Source: Bacillota bacterium (GTDB lineage: Bacteria > Bacillota > Clostridia > Oscillospirales > Ruminococcaceae). From it: a stretch of DNA of 64,000 nucleotides. Of this stretch, positions 25,535-34,700 are shown one piece after another. The notes beneath the pieces are model-generated. The model did no database searches. It was not told the origin of the DNA and saw only the letters and a program-made list of their open reading frames with translations. Each line of letters starts with the position of its first letter. Positions within the stretch are counted from its first letter, which is position 1. The position numbers and the translations under genes are program-made. Location of the stretch: assembly GCA_023460035.1 (NCBI GenBank), contig JAEWRN010000044.1:1-64000 (forward strand), written 5' to 3'.

Positions 25535-25563
25535 ATTGTAACAAACTTTACCGGTTGTTTCAA
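25535..25563 (-). promoter_or_regulatory. Promoter of the tandem amidohydrolase genes
   Basis: Minus-strand TTGAAA (25563-25558), a 17-base spacer and TACAAT (25540-25535) form a near-consensus sigma-A promoter 121 bases upstream of ATG 25414. The leader hairpin lies just downstream. Confidence 0.72.
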
Positions 25564-25702
25564 TCGTAAAAGGCAACAAAATTTTATCGCTTCTACTCGC
25601 TAAAGCAACACTTTTGTAGTTTTTTGTGCAATACCTTTGCTTTTCTTTCTGTGCCCATGTGTTTTTGCATTGGCGCTTTACGTTTTTGCCATCTGCCTTT
25701 CT

Positions 25703-25733
25703 TTGTGCATTTTTTGTGCTGCTGTGGTATACT
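25703..25733 (+). promoter_or_regulatory. Possible promoter of the hydrolase-acyltransferase operon
   Basis: TATACT (25728-25733) is a good -10 box 56 bases before ATG 25790. The best -35 match, TTGTGC at 25703, needs a long 19-base spacer, so the assignment is tentative. The divergent amidohydrolase promoter lies about 140 bases away. Confidence 0.4.
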
Positions 25734-25789
25734 AATTTAAATAAATAAAATGAATATCGTGCCCGCCATTTGGGCAGAAAGGGTACCGT

Positions 25790-26725
25790 ATGGCCATTAA
25801 TAAAGCGATGCGTGCCACGCTGAAAGCGCTGTCCTACCCGGACATTGATATTAAAAAGAACTACAAATTGGTAAGAGTGGCTGAAAACATGTCCCACCCC
25901 CCTGCAAACCCTTTGTTTTACAAAGCCTGGGACCATGCGGTCACCTGTGATGACCATGAGGTGCCGGTGCGTATTTTTGCCCCGCAAAATACATTGCCGG
26001 TGCCTAAAATTCTGTTGTTCTTTCACGGCGGTGGCTGGGTAAGCGGCAATATTGACAGCTACGACCGCACTTGCCACGCAATGGCAAACCAGACGGGGCG
26101 TATTGTGGTTTCGGTTGATTATCGACTGGCACCCGAGCACCCGTTTCCTGCCGGGCTGGAGGATTGCTATGCCGTGGCAAAAGAGGTGTTTTTGGATGAC
26201 GCCTTACTGGGCACCTGCGCCGATGAAATTGCTTTAATTGGCGACAGTGCCGGCGGCAACCTTGCCGCGGCGGTTTCACTGCTGGCACGTGACCGAGGCG
26301 AATTTTTGCCCTGCCGGCAAATTTTAATCTACCCTGCAACCTATAATGACCACACCGAAACCTCCCCGTTTGCTTCGGTGCGCAGCAACGGCACTGATTA
26401 CCTGTTGACTTCGCGCCGAGTTAGTGACTATATGCAGCTTTATGCATCAGTACCGGAGGATTTTCAAAACCCCTATTTTGCGCCGCTGCTCGCAAAAGAT
26501 TTGTCGCATCAACCCAAAACACTGGTTCTTTCGGCAGAATACTGCCCGTTGCGGGATGAGGGTGAGGCCTATGGTCGCCGGTTGCAGGAGGCCGGCAACG
26601 AGGTGCGCATTGTACGCATAAAAGACGCTTTGCACGGCTATTTTATGCTGCCGCCCCGTTTTGCACAGGTAAAACGCAGCTATGAACTAATCAATGACTT
26701 TTTAGCAGGAGGTTGCGAGGCTTGA
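25790..26725 (+). CDS. Alpha/beta hydrolase of the hormone-sensitive-lipase family
   Basis: A 311-residue esterase. The HSL oxyanion motif HGGGW is at 79-83 and the nucleophile elbow GDSAGG has Ser153. YRLAPEHPFPAGLEDC is typical of the family. The acid (in PLRDEGEAYG) and the His (ALHGYF) complete the triad. There is no signal peptide, so it acts in the cytoplasm on small or medium acyl esters. It overlaps the start of the next gene by four bases, so the two are co-translated. The partner acyltransferase suggests a make-and-break ester or lipid pathway, but this is inference. Confidence 0.85.
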   Translation: MAINKAMRATLKALSYPDIDIKKNYKLVRVAENMSHPPANPLFYKAWDHAVTCDDHEVPVRIFAPQNTLPVPKILLFFHGGGWVSGNIDSYDRTCHAMANQTGRIVVSVDYRLAPEHPFPAGLEDCYAVAKEVFLDDALLGTCADEIALIGDSAGGNLAAAVSLLARDRGEFLPCRQILIYPATYNDHTETSPFASVRSNGTDYLLTSRRVSDYMQLYASVPEDFQNPYFAPLLAKDLSHQPKTLVLSAEYCPLRDEGEAYGRRLQEAGNEVRIVRIKDALHGYFMLPPRFAQVKRSYELINDFLAGGCEA

Positions 26726-28002
26726 AAAAGCAACGTTTTTTTCAATGGAGCACACTTGACAATGCGGCCAAGATCTTCCCGCCCACCAGCAGTGCAAAAG
26801 ATTCGAAAGTATTGCGTTTTGCCTGTGAGTTGACCGAAGATGTGCAGCCAGAGCTATTGCAGCAGGCACTGGACGAAACGCTGCGGCAGTTTCCATTTTA
26901 CCGTTCTCGGCTGAAAAAGGGCATTTTTTGGTATTACCTTGAAGAGTACGATTTTGTGCCAAAGGTAGAACCGGAGACTGAGCCACCCTGTAGCATGTTG
27001 TACAGCGGTGATAGCCGTGACGCATTGTTTCGGGTGACGTGGTACCGGCAGCGTATCAATTTAGAGGTTTACCATGCACTGTCGGATGGTACCGGTGCAC
27101 TGCACTTTTTGCGGGTTCTGGTTGCGCATTATCTTACGCTTGCCCACGGTACCGATTTTGACGGTCTGCCTCCGGCGCTTGATTATGACGCCTCTGCCAC
27201 CCAAAAAATGGACGACAGTTTTGCCAAATATTATTCTGCTAAAGACAGCGCCCCACCAGAGACAAACCCCACCGCCTACCACCTGCACGGCGCACACCTG
27301 CCGGACTATCGCCTTTCGATTATTGAAGGGCAGATGTCGGCGCGTGCGCTGCTGAATAAAGCCCACGAATACGGGGTTACCTTAACGGTGTTTTTGGTCT
27401 CGGTGCTGATTTCCGCTATCCACAGCCAAATGTCGCTGCGGGAGGAAAAACGGCCGGTCGTGATTACGGTACCGGTAAACCTGCGCAATTACTTTCCCTC
27501 TGCTACTGCGCGTAATTTTTTTAATGTCGTCAACGTGGAGTATGACTTTTCAAAGGGCAACGGGGACCTTGCCGATATTATCGCAACGGTTTCAGCCGCA
27601 TTGAAAAACGAATTGACGGTCGAAAAACTGGCGCGCCGCATGAACCGGCTGGCAAAGCTGGAACATATGATGTTGTTGCGGGTCATTCCGCTGTTTCTTA
27701 AAATACCAGTCCTGCGGCTGTTCAACTACCTCAGCGACCGCGAGATTACTGCGTCGTTTTCAAATATTGGTAAAATAGATATGCCACCGCCCTTGCGCCC
27801 CTATATCCAATTGTTTGACATCTTTTTTGTCACACGCCGGTTGCAAACCTGCATGGCAACCTTTGGCGATACCTTTGTCATCACCTTTACCACACCGTTT
27901 GTATCCCCTGATGTGCAGCGTCACTTTTTCCGCACACTTACCGGCATGGGTATTGACGCCACCATTACCACCAACCTTGCAGAATTTGAGGAGGCGGACT
28001 GA
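26722..28002 (+). CDS. Acyltransferase of the condensation / alcohol acetyltransferase fold
   Basis: A 426-residue protein. The catalytic HxxxDG motif appears as YHALSDGTGALHFL (His118, Asp122), followed by the second-half elements typical of CoA-dependent acyltransferases and condensation domains (VPVNLRNYFPS and SFSNIGKIDMP). The start is TTG 26722, nine bases after GGAGG; a TTG at 26713 is less likely. Such enzymes join acyl groups to alcohols or amines. It sits between an HSL esterase and a zinc-ribbon membrane protein and overlaps both, which indicates one functional unit. The substrate is unknown. Confidence 0.78.
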   Translation: MKKQRFFQWSTLDNAAKIFPPTSSAKDSKVLRFACELTEDVQPELLQQALDETLRQFPFYRSRLKKGIFWYYLEEYDFVPKVEPETEPPCSMLYSGDSRDALFRVTWYRQRINLEVYHALSDGTGALHFLRVLVAHYLTLAHGTDFDGLPPALDYDASATQKMDDSFAKYYSAKDSAPPETNPTAYHLHGAHLPDYRLSIIEGQMSARALLNKAHEYGVTLTVFLVSVLISAIHSQMSLREEKRPVVITVPVNLRNYFPSATARNFFNVVNVEYDFSKGNGDLADIIATVSAALKNELTVEKLARRMNRLAKLEHMMLLRVIPLFLKIPVLRLFNYLSDREITASFSNIGKIDMPPPLRPYIQLFDIFFVTRRLQTCMATFGDTFVITFTTPFVSPDVQRHFFRTLTGMGIDATITTNLAEFEEAD

Positions 28003-28667
28003 TGCAACAGTGTACCCATTGCAAAATTTCAGTTACAGGCAGCCACCAGCGCTGCCCGCTTTGCCAAGGCGAACTGGCCGGGGAACCCTGTGCAAAGGAA
28101 GATGTTTTCCCTGTTTTGGGGCAGGCAAAGCGCAAGCGCCTGTTTTTTAAAATTGGTATTTTTTCTTCCAGCGCAGCGGCGCTCATCTGCCTTGCAATCA
28201 ACTTTATGCTGCCGGGCCCTGTGTGGTGGGCGGGGTATGTGGCTGCGGGCCTTGCCAGCGTGTGGCTGTTGCTTGGTTTTGCATTGCGCAAACGGCACAA
28301 TATCCCCAAAGCAATTTTATGGCTGGTGGTGCTTTGCTCTGTTTTGGCACTGCTGTGGGACCATTTTACCACCAATAATGGCTGGGCCATCGATTACGCT
28401 ATCCCCATTTCTTGTAGCTGTGCTATGGTCACGCTGATGATTCTGCCGCGTATTTTGCGCATGCGGATTTCAGACTACCTTTTCTACCTCATCATTGATA
28501 TTCTGTTTAGTATTTTACCAATTGTTTTTTATTTCACCGGTCTTTTAAACGACACCCTGATCCCCTCGGTGATCTGCGTTTGCATTGGCCTCGTGTCACT
28601 GTGCGCCCTGTTGGTGTTTGAAGGGCGCGAAATGTGGCAGGAGCTCACACGCCGTGGGCATTTTTAA
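28002..28667 (+). CDS. Zinc-ribbon integral membrane protein (DUF6320-like)
   Basis: 221 residues. The N-terminus has two CxxC knuckles (CTHC at 4-7, CPLC at 18-21), a zinc ribbon. About six hydrophobic helices follow from residue 50 to 210, ending near EGREMWQELTRRGHF. It overlaps the acyltransferase stop by one base. I recognise the layout as that of DUF6320-type proteins found with esterase/acyltransferase pairs in Clostridia, but no function is established. It could anchor the soluble enzymes at the membrane or move their product. Confidence 0.7.
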   Translation: MQQCTHCKISVTGSHQRCPLCQGELAGEPCAKEDVFPVLGQAKRKRLFFKIGIFSSSAAALICLAINFMLPGPVWWAGYVAAGLASVWLLLGFALRKRHNIPKAILWLVVLCSVLALLWDHFTTNNGWAIDYAIPISCSCAMVTLMILPRILRMRISDYLFYLIIDILFSILPIVFYFTGLLNDTLIPSVICVCIGLVSLCALLVFEGREMWQELTRRGHF

Positions 28668-28709
28668 TGCAGCTTCCCCTGATTTTTAGACCACTAGCGT
28701 TCCATAGTA

Positions 28710-28730
28710 GCATATAAAAAACAGCTTACC
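28710..28730 (+). terminator. Left arm of a terminator split by an IS
   Basis: gcatataaaaaacagcttacc pairs, apart from one wobble, with 30233-30253 (ggtaggctgttttttatatgc). The two arms form a hairpin flanked by A and T runs suitable for terminating the convergent genes ending at 28667 and 30270. The IS now occupies its loop. Confidence 0.7.
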
Positions 28731-28768
28731 GCTTTGGACTGTATCCGAAAAAACGGACAGTGAAAATA

Positions 28769-28810
28769 AAGACCTTCTGTTGTAGAATGAAAACTACAAC
28801 AGGAGGTCTT
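28769..28810 (+). promoter_or_regulatory. Hairpin that buries the orfA ribosome site
   Basis: Arms 28769-28785 and 28794-28810 pair over 17 bases with one G-U wobble. The second arm contains AGGAGG (28801-28806), eight bases before ATG 28815. In a transcript that reads in from outside, this fold would block OrfA translation, a known way for IS elements to limit activation by external promoters. Confidence 0.65.
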
Positions 28811-28814
28811 TGTG

Positions 28815-29117
28815 ATGGCAAGGAAATATACAAAAATGGAGATTTTGAGTGAAGAAGTGTTTAGGCGAAAGGAAGCAGGTGAAACTAACCGGGAAATAGC
28901 AGAAAGCTATGAACTGACGAAAGATCAAATCGAGCAGTTAGTCAAGCGTCAAAACCGCAAAGCACGTCTGATTGGCAAAGGATATGTACCACGCTTGAAA
29001 GGCAGACCGCGAAAGAACGCACCGGACGAAGAAACGCAGCGAAACAATGAACTGGCCGAACTGCGGATGCAGGTGGAACTGCTGCAAAATTTTCTGTCTG
29101 AAGCTGGAAGGAAGTGA
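28815..29117 (+). CDS. IS3-family transposase OrfA
   Basis: About 100 residues. An N-terminal helix-turn-helix (VFRRKEAGETNREIAESYEL and following) is succeeded by a basic stretch and a C-terminal coiled coil (NELAELRMQVELLQNFLSE). It binds IS ends and supplies the N-terminus of the OrfAB transposase. The stop TGA at 29115-29117 overlaps the GTG start of orfB, so orfB can be translated by re-initiation or by -1 frameshifting. The upstream hairpin probably limits its translation. Confidence 0.88.
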   Translation: MARKYTKMEILSEEVFRRKEAGETNREIAESYELTKDQIEQLVKRQNRKARLIGKGYVPRLKGRPRKNAPDEETQRNNELAELRMQVELLQNFLSEAGRK

Positions 29118-29965
29118 AGCTGAAGTATCGTGTCATTGAACGATTTCGCAGTAGATACCGTATTCAATCAATGTGCCGTTTCTTTGAAGTTTCCCGCAGT
29201 GGCTATTACGCATGGCGGAATCGGCAGACAAAAGAACCCAGAGATCAGTGGCTGGTAAACATGATTGAGGAATGTCAGCGGCGCTGTAAACAGACCTACG
29301 GTTGCCGCCGGGTGCGGCGCTGGATTCTGCGGCAAACAGGCAAAAAAATCAATCTGAAAGCCATTTTGCACATCATGAGAAAGTATGACCTGCTTTCACA
29401 GATACGCAGACACAGACCTTATACGCACTACAGGCAGGCCGTACATCAATATCCGAACCTGTTGCAAAGAGCCTTTGAACAGCCGCTGCCCAATCGTTTC
29501 TGGGTTACCGACATTACCTATATTTCTATCGCAAAAGGAATGCTGTATTTGTGCGCGGTGGTAAACCTGTGCGGCAAACTGGTTTTAGCCTATCGCATCG
29601 GCAGTGACATGACTACCTCCTTGGTAACGGATACGATTCGCGATGCCTTGCAAAAAGAAAAGGTCGCTACTGGACTTACACTCCACAGCGACCAAGGGTC
29701 TCAATACACCTCACGCGGATACTTTGACCTGAGTCAAGAATATCATTTTCGCCCCTCTATGTCCAGCCCCGGGTGTCCCTATGACAACGCTGCCATGGAG
29801 AATTTCTTTGGTACACTGAAAACAGAGTGCTTGTACCGTATGAGTTTTTCTTGCCGCACCGAAGTGGAACAAGCGATATCTGAATATGTGCAGTTTTACA
29901 ATTACGAGCGCATTAACATCAAAGACGGCCTTACTCCGTTCGAAATCCGGAGCAAAGCCGCCTAA
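29114..29965 (+). CDS. IS3-family transposase OrfB (DDE integrase)
   Basis: 283 residues, intact. HTH_21-like region, then the rve core with WVTDITYIS (Asp), LHSDQGSQYTS (Asp) and CPYDNAAMENFFGTLKTE (Glu). The first two catalytic Asp motifs and the Glu are all present, so the element should be capable of moving. The final 135 bases of the gene are part of a 195-bp tandem duplication, but the first copy is complete. Confidence 0.92.
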   Translation: MKLKYRVIERFRSRYRIQSMCRFFEVSRSGYYAWRNRQTKEPRDQWLVNMIEECQRRCKQTYGCRRVRRWILRQTGKKINLKAILHIMRKYDLLSQIRRHRPYTHYRQAVHQYPNLLQRAFEQPLPNRFWVTDITYISIAKGMLYLCAVVNLCGKLVLAYRIGSDMTTSLVTDTIRDALQKEKVATGLTLHSDQGSQYTSRGYFDLSQEYHFRPSMSSPGCPYDNAAMENFFGTLKTECLYRMSFSCRTEVEQAISEYVQFYNYERINIKDGLTPFEIRSKAA

Positions 29966-30220
29966 TTTTAAGCTATTCTACGACAGGGTTTTTATTTCTT
30001 TGTCTGTTCAACCGGGATCGGTCCATTGTACCGTATGAGTTTTTCTTGCCGCACCGAAGTGGAACAAGCAATATCTGAATATGTGCAGTTTTACAATTAC
30101 GAGCGCATTAACATCAAAGACGGCCTTACTCCGTTCGAAATCCGGAGCAAGGCCGCCTAATTTTAAGCTATTCTGCGACAGGGTTTTTATTTTTTTGTCT
30201 GTTCAACCGGGATCGGTCCA
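29831..30220 (+). repeat. 195-bp tandem duplication of the IS 3' end
   Basis: 29831-30025 (last codons of orfB plus the right inverted repeat) is repeated head-to-tail at 30026-30220 with only about four base differences. The second copy encodes the OrfB C-terminus without its start. It gives the element two consecutive right ends. The 304 bases between orfB and the EAL gene consist of this and the split terminator's right arm. Confidence 0.95.
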
Positions 30221-30232
30221 CTTTTAAAAGAG

Positions 30233-30253
30233 GGTAGGCTGTTTTTTATATGC
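30233..30253 (-). terminator. Right arm of the terminator split by the IS
   Basis: ggtaggctgttttttatatgc is the partner of 28710-28730. On the minus strand it follows the stop of the EAL-domain gene (30270) and ends in an A/T run. With the IS in the loop, the original short hairpin can no longer form promptly during transcription. Confidence 0.65.
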
Positions 30254-30269
30254 AGTCATAATATCCGTT

Positions 30270-31565
30270 TTATTCTTCCGGCGGCAGTGTCAGCATAGGG
30301 TGCAGCTCATCTGCCGTAACGGTGGCGCTGTAATAGAACCCCTGCTGGTAATCACAGCCCCAGCCCGCCAGCATTTCGCGCTGATGATCGGTCTCTACTC
30401 CTTCTGCGATTACTTTCATGCCAAGCTTGTGGGCAATCGAGATCATCCCTTCGATCACGATGCCACAGCGCTCGTCGTTTTCCATCTGCAGCACAAACAA
30501 TCGGTCCAGTTTCAGCACATCGACCGGCAGGGTAAGGATGTTGTTGATGCCGGAATACCCGGTGCCAAAATCACTGAGCACAAGTTCCACACCAAGGTCA
30601 GCCACTTGCCCCATCATATAGGTAATCTGCATAAAGCTGTTTACCAACGTGCTTTCAGTCAGCTCCAGCGCCAGTTTATCGGCCGGGATGCCATATTCCT
30701 CAATAATCGCCCGCAGCTGCTCGTCGAATTTCGGCTGTAAAAACTGTACGGCTGAAACCGGCACCGCAATGGTCTCAAATGAGCGCCCGGCATCCAGCAG
30801 GTCTCGAATCAGCGCGCAGGTATGGCGAATAGCGTATAGGTTTAGCGCAGTGGAAAGCCCACTTTGCTCGGCAATCGGGATCAGTGAAGCCTCCCCTACT
30901 AGCCCATACACATCGCTGAACAGCCTTACATAACTTTCAGCACGGGTATAGCGGTGTGCATCGTATAGCACTGTCGGCCGAAAGCAGACCTCTAAGTCAG
31001 GGTCATCCGGGCTGGTGAGTGCATTTTTCAGCTTTGTCGCAATTGCTTTGGTGCGCAAAATACTGGCATGCAATGCTTCTGTATAGGGAATCGCAGTATT
31101 TTGGCCGGTGCGGTATGCTTCCTGCCCTGCGTTGTCCAACATGTCCAGCAGTTCTTCGCCACTGTGTGCCTCCTGTGGGGGCAGCACAAACCCCACGTAC
31201 ATGGCACAAATAAAATCCATATTGCCGATATGCCAGGTTTCGTTGAACCGTGTGCAGATCTCATCCGCAATTTCTGCGGTACGGGTATAGCCACTGTTTG
31301 GCAAAATTAATAAAAACTCTACCCCACCTGGCCGAGAAAGCTGCGCCGAGGGAAAACTGGAAAGGTAGACGCTGATTTTTTCAAGTAGCAAGTCCCCATA
31401 ATACCGGCCAAAAATATCGTTGAATTCTTTAAAATCCGCAAGGCCGATTTTAAAAACACCTGCCTGTTTTGCAGCAGAACTATCCAGAAGTCGCTGTAAT
31501 GTTGCCACACAAGCAGCACGGTCCGCCACAGGCAGATCCATGTTTTCTTTTTCTAAATTTTCCAT
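30270..31565 (-). CDS. Degenerate GGDEF-EAL domain protein
   Basis: About 431 residues. The GGDEF-like domain (about 25-165) has RPGGVEF in place of GGDEF. The EAL domain (about 185-420) has RAESYVRL for xEALxR, ELTES, SDFGTGYSGINNI in which the first Asp of DDFGTG is Ser, KLDRLFV and AEGVET. Loss of one metal-binding Asp and of the GGDEF signature suggests a c-di-GMP binding or weakly active protein. There is no membrane segment. ATG 31565 has GGAGGA close upstream; ATG 31577 is also open. It is convergent with the hydrolase operon. Confidence 0.83.
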   Translation of the reverse strand: MENLEKENMDLPVADRAACVATLQRLLDSSAAKQAGVFKIGLADFKEFNDIFGRYYGDLLLEKISVYLSSFPSAQLSRPGGVEFLLILPNSGYTRTAEIADEICTRFNETWHIGNMDFICAMYVGFVLPPQEAHSGEELLDMLDNAGQEAYRTGQNTAIPYTEALHASILRTKAIATKLKNALTSPDDPDLEVCFRPTVLYDAHRYTRAESYVRLFSDVYGLVGEASLIPIAEQSGLSTALNLYAIRHTCALIRDLLDAGRSFETIAVPVSAVQFLQPKFDEQLRAIIEEYGIPADKLALELTESTLVNSFMQITYMMGQVADLGVELVLSDFGTGYSGINNILTLPVDVLKLDRLFVLQMENDERCGIVIEGMISIAHKLGMKVIAEGVETDHQREMLAGWGCDYQQGFYYSATVTADELHPMLTLPPEE

Positions 31566-31647
31566 TTGTTCCTCCATTCCAGTTGCTGCTCGTTTTCATG
31601 GGTTTCGCCATGCGGCAGTTTTCGCCATAAATCGCTATCTGTTTGAC

Positions 31648-31686
31648 AAAAAAAGCGGCGAACCAAAGGGGGCTCGCCGCTTTTTT
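31648..31686 (-). terminator. Terminator after the giant adhesin gene
   Basis: Arms aaaaaaagcggcga and tcgccgctttttt form a GC stem with T runs on both strands, about 55 bases downstream of the adhesin stop at 31742. It separates the adhesin from the EAL gene. Confidence 0.88.
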
Positions 31687-31741
31687 AACACTTCAGGATG
31701 TGGCTGAGGCTATTGGTAAGGTAACATCCGGGCGACCTGTT

Positions 31742-34700
31742 TTATTCCTGGTCATCCCGCTTTTTGCGCCGCCCAAGCAGGCGCAACGCAGCACCCAAAA
31801 CCATCAGTACTGCACCAAACCCGCCTTCAAGCAAGCCACCAGAACCGCTCGTTTCTGGCAATGCGCCAAGTGGCACTGTGTCATCCAAAATCTTGTAAAC
31901 GCCTTTCCTGTTCCGGCTCTTTGTCGGCAATGCGCCTAATGGCACCTCATCCTCCGGTATCACGACCGGGCCTGTGGGAGGAGGCGGAGGTGTAATAACC
32001 GGGGTTGGCTGCGGGGTCGGCGGAGTAGGCGGAACCGGTGTGGGGGTCGGAGTCGGAGTCGGGGTTGGTGTCGGCGTCGGCGTCGGCACTGGCGTCGTGC
32101 GGTTATAGTTGTAAACCAGTTTATAGTCGTATCCGTTCTCCAGCACCAACGTACCATCCCACGCCATCTCTGTCGTGCTTGACCCTTCCGTCAGGGCATC
32201 TTGATACGCTTTCAGCTCATCTTCATATTGGGTCTTTGCCGCTTGGTCCGCCGCAATTTTTGCCGTACGGTCAGCGTCCACTGGGTCGAATGCCATCTTT
32301 GCAGCGGCCAGTTGTGTTTCAGCCGTCTGCTCAGCAGCCGTCAAATCCGGCAGTTTTGCCTGTGCGTCGGCAATCAGCGCATCCTGCGCATCCTGATATG
32401 CCGTCACCGCTGCTGCCAGTGCAGCAGCATCCGTAAGGTCCGCGCCTGCCGCATACGGTGCCAGCAGTGCATTGAGCGTTTGTTGTGCAGCAGCCAATGC
32501 TGCGGCTGCGGTATCCTCGTTGGCCAGCAGTTGCAACTTGCCCTGGAGGTCTGCGATTGCCGCGTTTGCAGCATCTACTTCTGCCTGCCATGCCGCATGA
32601 TCCGGGTCGTCCTCTGCGCTGCGCGGGTCGGCATTCAAAGTATCCAGCTCTGCCTGTTTTGCGGTAAGGGCCGTGTTCAGGTTTGCTGCTGTATCGCCCG
32701 CCGCTGCGGCAAGTGCCACCGCATCATTATAGCCCGCCTGTGCGGCCGTAACCGCATTTTGTGCACTGGCCAGCGTCTGTTTTGCCTTTTCGGCATCCGC
32801 CTGCTGCTTGGTCATCGCATCCACTGCGCTCTTTGCAGTAGCCAGTGCCTGTTTGGCATCCTGGTAATCCTTCAACACGCCATCTTGATATTGCTGCTCC
32901 ATCTCGTCGGTCCAAGTAGCCACCGGCTCTGTCGGCAGGTCAATGCCCACAGGCAATGCCGTTTTAATCACAGTGATTGTAGCGTCCTTTTTACCGTACG
33001 TATTTGCGCCAAACACATAATGAATCTCGTTGCCAAGAATCAAGTCGGCGCTGTCCGGGGTGATGCTGTAGCTGTTCTGCCCTTCACCCGTAGTGCCGTC
33101 AAGATAGTAGTTGTGTTCTGCACTGACCGAAATGCGGTCCGGGATGGTGATATTCGGCTGCCACACAGCGTACAACTCCAAATTAGCCGCCGACATACTG
33201 CCTTCAAAGCCCGGGGCATAGGCAACGCCGCCATCCGGCTGCAATGCCCAACCAACAAAATGATAACCAGGTTTTACAAAGGTCGTAATGTTTTTGCCAT
33301 CGCCTACCGTGTAGGTGGTAAAGGAAGCAGACTCCTGATACCCGCTACCGCCATTGTTGTCCAGCACATCTGCTGCATCTGGCAAAGCGGGGTCTCTGTA
33401 ATTCGCGTGGTAAGTGATGTCATAAGTAGCGCCCTGCCATATTGCCTGATAAATTACATTGCCCTCTGGCTGTTGCTGTGCGCTACCCACGCTCGCGCCC
33501 ACCGGGTACTGTGTCACCTGCTGCCAACCGGCGAAAGTCTTGTTGCCGTTGGTAAAGCCGGTCACGCTGTTGCCCAGCACGGTGTAATTTGCGCCTGCCT
33601 CACGGCTGCCGCCCGAGTAGGTTGCGGCATCGTTGCCCTCAAGCCCGTTGCTGTAGGTCACGGTATACTTTGTCGCAATGCTAAGCGGCATATAATCCAC
33701 ATGGATGACATTGAGCGCCGGGTCGGTGCTCACATTGCCGGTCACTGCGCGTACGACACCGCGTTGATACTGGTCCACATCCACCTTGCCCGCGAGGCCA
33801 TAGTACTCGTCTTTGCGGGCTTGCGCAGCAGTTTCAAGGCTGCTGAGCGTAGTGTTATAGCTGACTGTACCAAGGCTGACATCTTGCAGCGGGGTGGTAA
33901 AGGTTTTTTCTGCGCCTGTTTCATCAAATACGTGGTATTTCACCACAACCGGGTACTGCTGTATTGTATTGGTAACTGTAAGCCCGGTCTGCTGTGTTTT
34001 CGTGTAACCCTGCGGCACATTGGCATCTTCTTCACTCACGCTCCAGGTGATGGCACTACCTGCTGCGGTTTGGCTGGGCATGCCGCTGACAACCTTTTGC
34101 CAGCTGCCGTCCGCTGTCACCGAGCTGGCGTCCAGCGTATAATCTGCCTGCCGCGCCGTCGTATCACCCACAGTATAGTTCAGGGTCAGGGTCAGGCTGG
34201 CTGGGCGGCCACCGGTGGCATCATTGTCATCTACCCATACTTTAGTCAACGTCAGGTCACTGCCGCCACTGTAAGTATTGGTGATGGTTACTGTGGTGCC
34301 CGCTGTCTGCTGGCTGGTGGTATAGTTCTGTTGCCAGCTACCAGCCACCTCTTGTACCGTGTACACATTCTTAACGCCGTTTGTATAGCTTGGAAGCGCT
34401 TTAAACTCATACTGCCAGCTGCCGTCTGCGGTAAGGGCCACCGGTGCGCCGAGGTTATTGCCATTCTGTTTCAGCTTTACCTCAATGCTCGCGGGCCGGG
34501 TCAGGTTTTTCACGGTGTCATCACCGGTCCACACCTTTTGCACAGTCAGGCTGGTCGTGCCATCCTGCAACTGGTTCGTCACCGCAAGGCCCTGCTCACT
34601 GGTCTTGGTATACCCTGTGGGCACGCTGGGCTCGGTCGCTGTCCATGTAATGGCGCTGCCGTTTGCCGTCTGGCTGGGCATACCGCTGACGATCTTCTGC

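Larger units (their letters stand above)
28735..30025 (+). mobile_element. Intact IS3-family insertion sequence
   Basis: A 1291-bp element with inverted ends: the left end TGGACTGTATCC resembles the inward reading of the right end TGGACCGATCCC, and similarity continues for about 50 bases. It contains intact orfA and orfB. The flanks carry a 3-bp repeat (ctt at 28732-28734 and 30221-30223) if the tandemly duplicated right end is counted as part of the element. It inserted in the loop of a terminator hairpin. Confidence 0.85.

Noticed and set aside
25415..26140. Long N-terminal extension of the amidohydrolase at 24170
   Set aside because: The extension is antisense to the hydrolase gene and crosses its own promoter; the ATG at 25414 has the ribosome site and the family start.
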